Assembly: GCA_033032865.1 (NCBI GenBank)
Contig: JAWHQI010000005.1
Span: 6,100,001-6,164,000, forward strand
Direction of reading: 5' to 3'
Origin: Dactylorhiza incarnata
Taxonomy: Eukaryota > Streptophyta > Magnoliopsida > Asparagales > Orchidaceae
Length of the DNA stretch: 64,000 nucleotides
In this document: in pieces, positions 55,128-64,000 of the stretch
Numbering within the stretch: position 1 is the stretch's first letter
Layout: every line of letters starts with the position of its first letter
Position numbers and translations under genes: made by a program
Notes under the pieces: generated by a model
Databases searched by the model: none
Told to the model about the DNA's origin: nothing
Seen by the model: only the letters and a program-made list of their open reading frames with translations

Positions 55128-55171
55128 GGTGTGTGTTTGTGTTGGTGTATGTTTGTGTGTGTGTATGTATG
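55073..55171 (+). repeat. GT microsatellite
   Basis: (GT)n, perfect for about 50 bp from 55075 and then interrupted, inside the DNA transposon. Confidence 0.95.
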
Positions 55172-55363
55172 TGTTATGGGAAAATAAATTTCGCTCAAAA
55201 CTCTATTTTGTTTCCAAACAACTTTTTCATAACTCCATTTTACAAACTCGATTTCACCCAAACAGTTTTTTAACCAAACTCCGTTTTCCAGAATCAGCAC
55301 TTTTTCTATCAGCAGCGTTCCATCAACAACTTTCCATCAACAACAACCCAACCAAACAGAGCC

Positions 55364-56242
55364 GAAGTAGCGTCTATTTCAAAATACCAGCTGGCTTAAT
55401 AGGTCGCGCTCGGGGCATATTCCATTGATAAGCATTCATGGCCATTTCCTCAAAAAGCTCTTGAGCGGCCTCCAGGTTTTTTTATTTAATGTACCCCCGG
55501 TGGCCGCATCAATCATTTGCTTAGTTTGGAAATTCAAGTCATTATAAAAGATTTGCACTTGTTTCCATGTGGGAAGTGTGTGGTGTGGGCATCTACGCAA
55601 AAGCTCCTTGAAGCGCTCCCATGCATCATAGAGAGTCTCTGAGTCGATTTGCATAAATGACGCAATATCTGTTTGCATTTTGGCAGTCTTTGCAGGCTGG
55701 AAATATTTAGTGAGAAATTTTTCCGCCATATCGGCCCATGTAGTGATGGACTCCCTAGGAAGTGAGCCCAACTACTGCTTGGCCTTAAACCGCAAAGAAA
55801 AAGGAAAAAGACGTAATTGAATGGCGTCATCGGTGACGCCATTGATTTTAAACGTGTCGCAAATTTCGAGAAAATTAGAAATATGACAGTTTGGATCTTC
55901 GTCCGGCTGACCATCGATGGTCACTGATTGCTGCACCATTTGTATGATGCTGGACTTGATCTTAAAGTTATTGTTTGCCACCGCGGGGCAAACAATACTT
56001 GACTGTGTGCCTTCCATATTCGGCCACGCATAATAGGACATGGTCCATTGTGCGGCCTCATTAGGATTGGGCGCATTAGGATTAGGAAGATTATGATCAG
56101 GATCCACATTTGCTGCATTAGTGTCCCCGATCGACTCTTCGAATAATAATTGTATTTCCTGATCACGAGAATGGCGGTGCCATGAAAGGGTTCGCTCTAT
56201 ATCTGGATCAAAAGGAATATTCAAAGTGCTACCTCGGGTCAT
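55364..56242 (-). pseudogene. G1 Gag, N-terminal and middle part
   Basis: Starts MTRGSTLNIPFDPDIERTLSWHR at 56242. Conserved: PNCHISNFLEICDTFKINGV, LRLFPFSLRFKAKQ, then a stop near 55770. The same frame continues with WADMAEKFLTKYFQPAKTAKMQTDI, AWERFKELLRRCPHH and MIDAATGGTLNKK to about 55440. A frameshift near 55400 precedes the transposon. Close in layout to G2 Gag, so both are Athila-like. Confidence 0.86.
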
Positions 56243-56567
56243 ACACTATAAAGGAAAAGGGAAAAGATGAAAGAGAGAAAAAGAGAAAAGAGAGAATAGT
56301 AAAACTAAAAATAAAGAAAGAGGAAAACTTGATTATTATATTGTTTTTTCTTTTAGGCGGATTAAGTTTGTCTTGGACTTCCTGAGGTATACCCTGTGAA
56401 TGGTTCTCATCGGTACTAGGAGGTGTGATGGGATGATAACCCAAACGTCCCTTTCCAAGATTTAGATTACACCTTTAAGATTTTTGAAACTAGAGAAAGT
56501 AAAATAAAATAAAAAGAAACATGATAAAATTAATAGCCATCCTCTTTACAAAATATCTACGCAAAAA

Positions 56568-56585
56568 TCCCCGGCAACGACGCCA
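56568..56585 (-). other. G1 primer-binding site, copy A (mutated)
   Basis: TGGCGTCGTTGCCGGGGA on the minus strand, tRNA-Asp type with one C-to-T change from the perfect copy B. Confidence 0.88.
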
Positions 56586-56591
56586 AAAACT

Positions 56592-57340
56592 TGGTACGAA
56601 GAAATCTACTTCTTACTTAGAGATTTGGATTTAAGAAAAAGCGAAGAGATTGATGATGTTTTCCAAACTATATCCGATGAAGGCAAATGTACCTTATCGT
56701 CTATAGTATATGATATTTTGAAAATACCAAGGTCGTATTCCTCAGGGCACGTTGATTACTTCTACTTCGAGGAGATCACTATTATCTTATCTAATGATTT
56801 TTTTAGGTTTGTTTTACTTAGCTAAAAGTGATAATTTGCAAACTAAAGAAGATTTTAAACGATGGTAAAAGGATTAGCGCTCGGTCAAAAGTCACCTTGG
56901 AGTGAGAATAATCAAGAGAGAGAAAAGATAACTCTAATTCTATTTAAGTAAACTACTTGACCGTGGAGGTTCCCGAAGCTCGAACATGCCTCTCTCGAGG
57001 GAAATGCCCAACTAAGTTTAGGAGAAATCAACCGAACTTTCGTTCTTTAATTGATTACCTAAAACTTGCTTTACGCTGTGAACCCCGCTAATGGATTTGA
57101 CTCCAATCTGGGAGATTTACGTCATCCTCTCTCAAGGGGTGCTTGCAACTCTCTTTACCCTTGAGTGAACGATTCATACTTTGAGCCTCTCGGCTAGCTA
57201 AGTATGAAAACTTAAGTGAAAACCATATATCAAAAATATGGTCTCACCAATTAAAAATCAAGGGTAAATCAAGTATTTACAAAAATGAAAAAAGAGCGCT
57301 CGAAAATCATAACTTGATTATCTCATCCTCAGATCATTTC
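56592..57340 (-). repeat. Partial G1 LTR, copy A
   Basis: Duplicate of 57841-58588, ending CGTACCA on the minus strand next to PBS copy A. It is cut at 57340, where scrambled Gag sequence begins. Confidence 0.85.
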
Positions 57341-57816
57341 CTGATTGGGCGCATTAGGATTAGGAAGATTATTCAAAGTGCTACGAAAGGGTTCGAATTG
57401 TATTTCCTGATCACGAGAATGATCGGTGCCATGAAAGGGTTCGCTCTATATCTGGATCAAAAGGAATATTCAAAGTGCAACCTCGGATCATACACTATAA
57501 AGGAAAAGGGAAAAGAAGAAAGAGAGAAAAAGAGAAAAGAGAGAATAGTAAAACTAAAAATAAAGAAAGAGGAAAACTTGATTATTATATTGTTTTTTCT
57601 TTTAGGCGGATTAAGTTAGTCTTGGACTTCCTGAGGTATACCCTGTGAAAGGTTCTCATCGGTACTAGGAGGTGTGATGGGATGATAACCCAAACGTCCC
57701 TTTCCAAGATTTAGATTACACCTTTAAGATTTTTGAAACTAGAGAAAGTAAAATAAAATAAAAAGAAACATGATAAAATTAATAGCTATCCTCTTTACAA
57801 AATATCTACGCAAAAA

Positions 57817-57834
57817 TCCCCGGCAACGGCGCCA
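57817..57834 (-). other. G1 primer-binding site, copy B (tRNA-Asp)
   Basis: TGGCGCCGTTGCCGGGGA on the minus strand, matching the complement of the plant tRNA-Asp 3' end at all 18 positions. Confidence 0.92.
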
Positions 57835-57840
57835 AAAACT

Positions 57841-59302
57841 TGGTACGAAGAAATCTACTTCTTACTTAGAGATTTGGATTTAAGAAAAAGCGAAGAGATT
57901 GATGATGTTTTCCAAACTATATCCGATGAAGGCAAATGTACCTTATCGTCTATAGTATATGATATTTTGAAAATACCAAGGTCGTATTCCTCGGGGCACG
58001 TTGATTACTTCTACTTCGAGGAGATCACTATTATCTTATCTAATGATTTTTTAGGTTTGTTTTACTTAGCTAAAAGTGATAATTTGCAAACTAAAGAAGA
58101 TTTTAAACGATGGTAAAAGGATTAGCGCTCGATCAAAAGTCACCTTGGAGTGAGAATAATCAAGAGAAAGAAAAAATAACTCTAATTCTATTTAAGTAAA
58201 CTACTTGACCGTGGAGGTTCCCGAAGCTCGAACATGCCTCTCTCGAGGGAAATGCCCAACTAAGTTTAGGAGAAATCAACCGAACTTTCGTTCTTTAATT
58301 GATTACCTAAAACTTGCTTTACGCTGTGAACCTCGCTAATGGATTTGACTCCAATCTGGGAGATTTACAGCATCCTCTCTCAAGGGGTGCTTGCAACTCT
58401 CTTTACCCTTGAGTGAACGATTCATACTTTGAGCCTCTCGGCTAGCTAAGTATGAAAACTTAAGTGAAAACCATATATCAAAAATATGGTCTCACTAATT
58501 AAAAATCAAGGGTAAATCAAGTATTTACAAAAATGAAAAAAGAGCGCTCGAAAATCATAACTTGATTATCTCATCCTCAGATCATTTCGTTCGAGCACTA
58601 ATGAGAGTTAGTTAATCATGGTGGAGGAAGCAAAGGGAGAGAAAAAACTAGATTGCATGAAGAAAAGTTAACTAAAGTAGAAAGAGAGTGAAGAAAATCA
58701 AAGCTAAATTTTATTAAAACCCAAAGTGATTACAAGCTTGAAAGGAGATTACAAAGCTAGAATAATAAAGGTTACAAGCTTACACTAGACTATTGCATTA
58801 AAAGAAAACTAAAACATTGCATGAAAGGAAGAGAGAGAGAGAACATGGAAGGAAAAAGACATGAAAAATCATGAAAATGTTCACTAACAGCTCTAGTAGC
58901 ACCTCCCCCTCTCCAAAATTCTGAACCCTGGACTCAAGGAGATCTCTGGAATTTATAGGAAAAAATTCCAAGTTACACACCCTTGATCACGGGCGTCACT
59001 GGGGGGGGGGGGGGGGGGGAGGGGCGTCATTTAATGCAGCGTGGGCCTGATTGCGTCACAGTGGCGAGCAGGGATCACGCTGGAAAGTCACGGCCGTGAC
59101 ATTTGGGTCATGGGCGTGACTTATGTTGACTTGTCGACGACATCTCCACTTCTCGACGGCAGCTCCGCTGGCAGGATCCTATGTTTACACGCCCCAGGTC
59201 ACGGGCATGACCTTTGGGTCATGGGCATGACTGGGGCGTGCCTATCTGTGGACGAGCTCAAACTGCGCGACATCAATTCTAGACTGGTATTCAAGTTACA
59301 CG
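57841..59302 (-). repeat. G1 5' LTR (outer end interrupted by C6)
   Basis: At least 1462 bp. Minus-strand TATA box TATAAATT at 58950-58957. Upstream of it, at 58985-59240, is an array of CACGGGC(G/A)TGAC and GTCACGGCCGTGAC motifs, with a G run of 19 at 59001-59019. The expected LTR start TGATGAGT is not seen before 59302, so C6 probably inserted inside the LTR. Confidence 0.72.
58950..58957 (-). promoter_or_regulatory. G1 5' LTR TATA box
   Basis: TATAAATT on the minus strand, about 28 bp from the CG motif array. Confidence 0.55.
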
Positions 59303-60428
59303 TGTGGATCGGTAGGCGCCCTTAGAGGGGGGGCGAGGCGTGAATAAGGGTTTTAAAACTTATATTATATTTTGATTATCTTTGAAATAATGCGTGATTA
59401 AAAAGGTGAGAAATCAAACTAACCAAGTGAAATAAAGTAGAGACATGCTTTATTAATATGAAATATGGTTTTACAAAAATTGATTTCTATAATGCTAGAA
59501 ATCGGTGGCGAATAATAATAAACTCTTTTTGTTTTCTATCCCGACTCTCATCCCCACGAACTGGTGGCCCAAGCCTATCCTTCCCCGGATTCGGCCTCAA
59601 GCCGCTCTAGCCAATCCAACCCCGGATATTGCCTTGAGCACCCCTAAACCTACCCTAGATCTAGTCACCAACACGAGGAAAATTTCAGCCCTAAGTCCTA
59701 CCAGACCTAGTCGCCAACACGAGGCGAATTTCAGCCCTAAGTCCTACCCAGACCTAGTCGCCAACACGAGGTGAATTCTCTATCGGTTTACAAAGAATAT
59801 GAAATGATAATAATAAAAACTCCCTCTTGAAGAACTTCTGAAGTTGAAGATGAAGATCCGCTGTAGAATAAGCGTTGTAGAAGAGGACATCATTTGGATC
59901 TGGTGTGAAGAAGTCCTCCTTCAGAAATTTGCAGAGCTTTGGTGGGAGATCAACTTTCGGCCAAATCAGGCTCTGAAATTCTAGCACTCAATCTCTCTCT
60001 CTCTCTCTGATGGGTGTCTAAAATGAGAGAAGAGGGGTCCTATTTATAGCCTCAGCGCTACCGCTACCGCCGACGCTATCCCATATTAGGACATATTCGG
60101 CGCGGGAGAATCTTCAATCCGAGGAAAATTTTTCTTCTTGCCTTTAGTGATTCGCGCTACCGCCTGTGCTATTCGCTACCGCCTGGCGCTATCTCCTTCT
60201 AAATTTACTCCTAGGATTGTGCTAATCATTGCTAGCGCAGGGCGCTAGGTGCTACCGCCAGCGCTAGTGGGCATGTTGGAATTATTGGCCTAATTTTAGG
60301 GGAAATCTTCTTATGTCATCCTTGAGTCACATGGTCTTTGTTTCCTGCACACTTAAACACACAAGATCAAATACACGTAGGATTTGTTATTCTCAAACCT
60401 AGGAGAGGCAAAAGACCATGTTCCAGCA
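59303..60428 (-). repeat. C6 3' LTR
   Basis: 1126 bp, homologous to 49856-50948. Motif array 60054-60269 (GCGCTACCGC, GCTAGCGC, CGCTACCGCC). Minus-strand TATA box TATAAATA at 60041-60048, 6 bp from the array. A CT microsatellite lies at about 59988-60008. Confidence 0.92.
60041..60048 (-). promoter_or_regulatory. C6 LTR TATA box
   Basis: TATAAATA on the minus strand, adjacent to the motif array. Confidence 0.65.
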
Positions 60429-60441
60429 AACTCCCCCTTTT
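60429..60441 (-). other. C6 polypurine tract
   Basis: CAAAAGGGGGAGT on the minus strand, directly before the 3' LTR. Confidence 0.85.
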
Positions 60442-61936
60442 GATAATAACAAATCCATTAATGATAAATCAGAGCATTAATATATAAGCATGATGGAACC
60501 TACTTGTGTGTGTGAGAGTGATGACTTAGGATAAATATTGATTTTAGTATTTAGAATTGCCCCCCCTAAATACATGCTCGCCCTAAGTGAATGCTCCCTT
60601 AATATGTAAGCTATCATCTTAATTAATCATGTTGGTTTTTTATTTTGATAGCAGATTATATTTATCATGTTAGTTCTCCCCTTTTGTTATTAGCAAAAGT
60701 GGGTAAGGAAGCAAAACACATAAAAGTTTTGATAAGTTAAAGGCATGATCGAGCTTTGAGAGAGATGGAAATGATAAGGAGTTTTAGAATAATTTTCATA
60801 GAAATAAATCAGAGTTCTTAGCTTTAAATAATATAACATTTACCATGTAAGTCTACCATTTGGAAAACAATTTTGAGTTGGAAAGACTTGAGATAAGCAT
60901 GAAAAGAACACATGGTAAACGTAATGTTGCGGAAGACTTATATAAAAATACAACAAACATCTTTTTGTAAGATATGGTGATTCATAAAAAGAAATATGAG
61001 TGAAGGACTAATGAAAAAGATGTTTTTGTAAATCATTTTGTTAAAGAACTTTAAAGATGATCATGAAGTAACCAAGCATGAAAGAGATGTAAGAAAAAGA
61101 GACTACTACAATGTTATTCTACTTCATAAATTCAAAACATACCAAACATTGCAGAAAGCTTGCTAGGTTATCTAGTGCATTTAGATATGAAAAGTATTAT
61201 AGAATTAGCATTAGAATCCAATACTCATGAGAAGAAGTGTTATGGAAGATAATGATGTGCACATATGTGTATTTTGAAAAGAGTAAGCAAATGTTATAAT
61301 AAAAAATACAAGACAAATGTAGAGTAAAGTGCACAATAAAACACAAATAGGATTACTTCCACACACTTTTTATGCACAAAAAAATGTACAACTACCAAGG
61401 TGCTTTGCACACACAATGATCATTAAGGCTTATCAGGGTGCAAAGTAGTTCTTGGGGGATCACACAATTTTATTTTTCAATGTCATTTTTTTTGATCCGG
61501 TGTACATAAGAATAAGTGTTTTTTTAAAAAGAAATGAATGTTTGCACAAGACACTTTACTCTTCTTTCCAAGGTGCTCAACCTCACAATGCTTATTAAGA
61601 CTTATCAGGAGGTTCAAGTAGTGCTTGGTGGAGTTATCTTTGTCAATTTATTTCATGATTGTTTTGTACAAAGTTCTTCGATACACTTGCTTTGCAAACC
61701 AAATGAATTTTGAAAGTGCAACAACTTTTCTTTATATTTAATAGTGCAAATAAATGTAGTGTAGGTAAGATACCTGTGCAAATTTTATTTATTGAACAAT
61801 TACAATACACTAGCAAGCATCCTTAGATTAAAAACACATGTAGACTTAGCCAAAAAGTGAGTGAAGAAAGATCATTATCAACCATAAAACATTTACTCAT
61901 ACTTAGAGGCATGCTAAGCTTGGTTCTACACTACTT
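60442..61936 (-). other. C6 3' non-coding region
   Basis: AT-rich, homologous in blocks to 42924-44680 of C3. No gene seen. Confidence 0.75.
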
Positions 61937-62566
61937 TTACAAGATAATTGATGCACGTATTAAGAGATATATCAAAGCATGATAAGAACAATGTTCAAAG
62001 TAGTTTGAAAAGATATCTGGTTTAGATGCACTTATCAAAACTTTTATGTCTGGACCAGATATAATGTTTGTTGTATGTCTTTCAAATTGATCTAACTCTT
62101 CATTAGTAGCCAAAAACCAAAATTCGTCATTTAAAGTGGTTGAAACGTTTTTAGGTTCAATTTCGGAAACGAAGCAAATATTTGAAAATGTTTCATGAAG
62201 AGAAGATCGAGTTCTTACCCCAATAGATGGTTCCTCAATGTCTAGCTCCTTTAGATGATTTTTTGAGAAGTTTAAGATGCTTGGGGGCACATATTCATCT
62301 TCCTTGGCCTTCTCCTCCTCTTCTTTGGAAGGGTCCTCTTCGTCGTGCTCCAAAGATGGCAAGGGTTCATCATTTGTACCTGTAGGAAGTCTTTCTACAC
62401 AAGGAATAAATTCATCAAATATTACATTAATAGACTCTTCAACCTTACTTGTTCTTTTGTTAAATATTCTATATGCTTTACTAGTTGAAGAGTATCCAAG
62501 AAATATTCCTTCATCACATTTTTCATCAAATTTTCCTAAAGAATCTTTGTATTTAGAATTAAACAT
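61937..62566 (-). pseudogene. C6 integrase C-terminus fused to non-coding sequence by deletion
   Basis: Starts SLGKFDEKCDEGIFLGYSSTSKAYR, then an acidic linker and VRTRSSLHETFSN, then the first RT residues NEELDQFERH near 62085. The remaining 50 residues (ISGPDIKVLISASK...) match no pol domain. They derive from the 3' region, so about 1.4 kb of RT and RNase H is absent relative to C3. Confidence 0.85.
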
Positions 62567-63452
62567 TTACAACCAAATACTTTAAATATGATACGTTAGG
62601 TTTCTTTTGATAATATAGTTCATATGGTGTGAGATTTAAAGATGGACAAAGCATGACTCTATTCATTACATAACATGATGTGCTTATGGCTTCGGCCCAA
62701 AAGAACTTAGGTAATTTATATTCAGAGAGCATAGTGCGTGCTAGTTCTTGGATTGTCCTATTCTTTCTTTCTACAACACCGTTTTGTTGAGGTGTGTGTG
62801 GAGCGGATAACTCATGCTTAATACCTAACATTTCACAAAAAGATTTAAAATTTTCATTTTCAAATTCTCCTCCATGATCTCAGCGAATGCATTTTATTTT
62901 TAAATCTAGTTCATTTTGAATATAAGTACATAATTTTGAGAATTCGCAAAACACATCAGATTTGGAAGAGAGAAATAAAGTCCAATAATATCTAGAGAAA
63001 TCATCTATTAGAATGAAAGTATATATTCTACCACCAAGACTTGCGGTGCTAACGGGACCAAAGAGATCCATATGAATAAATTGCAATGGTTTTGAAGTAG
63101 AGATTTCGTTTTTGCTTTTAAAAGATGATTTTGTAAATTTTCCTTTTTGACATCGAGAACATAGTGAAGACAAGTTTCCATTCAATTTAGGCAATCCTCT
63201 AATCAATTCCTTTTTGGCTAGTTTTAAAATGAGTTTTGTACTAGTGTGACCTAAACGTCTATGCCATAGTTCTAACTCATCATTTTTAGTTATAAAACAT
63301 TTTATAGATGATTTGGAATGATCATGAAACGAAACTATATAAACGTTGTGAATTCTAGGTGCAGTTAGTAAAACATCTTTTGTGTTAGGATTAAATATTT
63401 TGCAAAGATTAGTGGATGATTCAAATAATACATCTAATCCTTTATCACACAA
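62559..63452 (-). pseudogene. C6 integrase zinc domain and core
   Basis: ELWHRRLGHTSTKL...CSRCQKGKFTKSSF (zinc domain), FIHMDLFGPVSTASLGG (first Asp). The frame then stops at TGA near 62880, exactly before the second Asp block, and resumes LGIKHELSAPHTPQQNGVVERKNRT (Glu). The overlap with the next frame at 62559-62566 is a frameshift. Confidence 0.86.
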
Positions 63453-63665
63453 CTGGCTTATAGATATTAAGTTATGTTTTAATCATTTTACATAAAGAAC
63501 ATTTAAGATAAGAAAGGATTCGTTACCCACTGTACCTACTCCCATGATCCTTCCTTTACCGTTATCACCAAACGTTACGATCCCTCCTTTCTTCTTTTCT
63601 AGGCTAAGGAACTTTGCTTTGTTGCCCGTCATGTGCTTAGAGCAGCCTGATTCCAAGTACCACAC
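63453..63665 (-). pseudogene. C6 protease, active-site Asp changed
   Basis: MWYLESGCSKHMTGNK: the catalytic DSG of C3 reads ESG here (GAA). The downstream frame stops near 63483 before the integrase zinc domain. Confidence 0.82.
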
Positions 63666-63695
63666 GTTCTTTGTTTCCTTAGCCTTCCTGCAAAT

Positions 63696-64000
63696 CTAGA
63701 AAGAAGATGAGAGTAAAGATCCGAATACCCAAGAGGTACCACCCATAAAGTAAGTGGATTTCTTAGGTACCCAGATTTGTTTTAAAAATTGTTGTTTTGA
63801 ATTTCTGCATGAGCTAGATGTGTGTCCAAACTTAAGACAATTTGCACATGAAATAAAGGGGGTTGAGACCCTTTTCTGAATTTCTATATTGCTCTTGCTA
63901 GATGATGTTTGAATTTTAGAAGAAATAGGAGATTTTTTAACTTTTGAGCTACCGTCGGCGTTAGTGGCTAGCGTCGGGCGATAAGGAGTGCTCACACTCT
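63696..64000 (-). pseudogene. gag: C6 Gag C-terminus with second zinc knuckle
   Basis: Intact CCHC knuckle CANCLKFGHTSSSC (about 63848-63807), the position that is degraded in C3. Upstream, 63949-63984 carries the family LTR motif in frame (encoding YRPTLATNADGSS). It is truncated by the window edge. Confidence 0.82.

Larger units (their letters stand above)
54231..55363. mobile_element. Non-autonomous TIR DNA transposon (PIF/Harbinger- or Tourist-like)
   Basis: 1133 bp with inverted ends: GG...TGTTTGGTTGGG at the left, CCCAACCAAACAGAGCC at the right. Exact 3-bp duplication GAA at 54228-54230 and 55364-55366. Removing the element and one GAA restores a sensible Gag frame (EIDATSTLAL). The TIR text and 3-bp TSD fit Tourist-type elements, though their usual TSD is TTA/TAA. 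It encodes no transposase and carries gene-like sequence and a GT repeat. Confidence 0.8.
56148..58588. repeat. Tandem duplication of the G1 5' end (about 1.25-kb period)
   Basis: Copy A 56148-57340 and copy B 57396-58588, offset 1248 throughout, with very few mismatches. The unit covers the Gag start, leader, PBS and about 750 bp of LTR. The 55-bp junction (57341-57395) is made of scrambled Gag pieces: 56067-56093, then 56217-56230, then about 56184. Confidence 0.93.
1..59302 (-). mobile_element. G1: Athila-like Ty3/gypsy retrotransposon, oldest host of the nest
   Basis: Minus-strand element reconstructed from pieces separated by insertions. From 5' to 3' on the minus strand: LTR 57841-59302, PBS for tRNA-Asp, gag (56242 down to 53789), protease, reverse transcriptase, RNase H (to 50949), integrase zinc-binding part (9341-9164), integrase core and C-terminus (1516-559), and partial 3' LTR (309-1). 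Continuity is shown by TSDs: CTTCT at 9337-9341 and 50949-50953, and CACTG at 1512-1516 and 9164-9168. The integrase reading frame resumes across both. The gene order PR-RT-RH-IN is that of Ty3/gypsy. It carries many stops and frameshifts and is inactive. The assignment of the 1-309 LTR and the 57841-59302 LTR to one element is an inference, because the two overlap too little for comparison. Confidence 0.85.
59303..64000 (-). mobile_element. C6: second C3-family copia element, internally deleted, cut by the window edge
   Basis: 3' LTR 59303-60428, polypurine tract, 3' non-coding region, then integrase, protease and gag on the minus strand running off the window. Reverse transcriptase and RNase H are missing. 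The coding frame passes from the first RT residues (NEELDQFERH, about 62105-62080) straight into 3' non-coding sequence. The TSD cannot be tested because the other end is outside. Confidence 0.9.

Noticed and set aside
55039..55428. ORF of Val-Cys repeats
   Set aside because: It is the translation of a GT microsatellite.

Overview
The window is plant nuclear heterochromatin. I find no host gene with a supportable full structure. Essentially all 64 kb is a nest of LTR retrotransposons plus one small DNA transposon. The plant assignment rests on Ty1/copia and Ty3/gypsy polyproteins of plant type, primer-binding sites matching initiator tRNA-Met and tRNA-Asp, and an Athila-like leader. The species cannot be named from the sequence.

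The nest can be read from exact target-site duplications (TSDs). The oldest element is G1, a minus-strand Athila-like Ty3/gypsy element. It starts with part of its 3' LTR at position 1 and ends in its 5' LTR near 59.3 kb. C1 (1517-9163, plus, copia, TSD CACTG) lies inside the G1 integrase. C3 (9342-50948, minus, copia, TSD CTTCT) lies further upstream in the same integrase. The 3' LTR of C3 was hit twice: by C2 (9432-26545, plus, copia, TSD TATAG) and by C4 (26822-42227, plus, copia, TSD ATCCT). C2 carries G2 (9741-16844, plus, gypsy, TSD CCGTT) in its 5' LTR. C4 carries G5 (31944-40899, plus, chromovirus-type gypsy) in its RNase H. A 1.1-kb terminal-inverted-repeat element (54231-55363, TSD GAA) interrupts G1 gag. 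A second C3-family copia, C6 (59303 to the window end, minus), abuts or interrupts the G1 5' LTR.

Two elements are non-autonomous by content. C1 has gag plus a third ORF but no protease, integrase or reverse transcriptase. G2 has gag and protease only. C2, with C1-like LTRs, and G1, with a G2-like LTR start, are the natural kinds of pol donor. C1 and C2 each carry an ORF in the env position that appears to contain one short GT-AG intron. The encoded proteins are proline-rich, charged and basic, with no membrane segment.

The most unusual structure cuts across families. Every LTR family here carries an array of short CG-rich motifs in both orientations. In six of the seven elements whose promoter region is in the window, the array lies upstream of a TATA box, or flanks it in C4; G5 has no clear TATA box. 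The motif is family-specific: TGCGTCGA/TCGACGCA in C1 and C2, GCGCACGA/TCGTGCGC in G2 and also in the unrelated G5, GCGGTCT/AGACCGC in C4, GCGCTAGC-GCGGTAGC in C3 and C6, and CACGGGC(G/A)TGAC in G1. In C1/C2 and in C3/C6 the same motif recurs inside the gag coding region, between the two zinc knuckles. The motif CpGs are visibly decaying to TpG/CpA. I regard this as the strongest candidate for an undescribed system.
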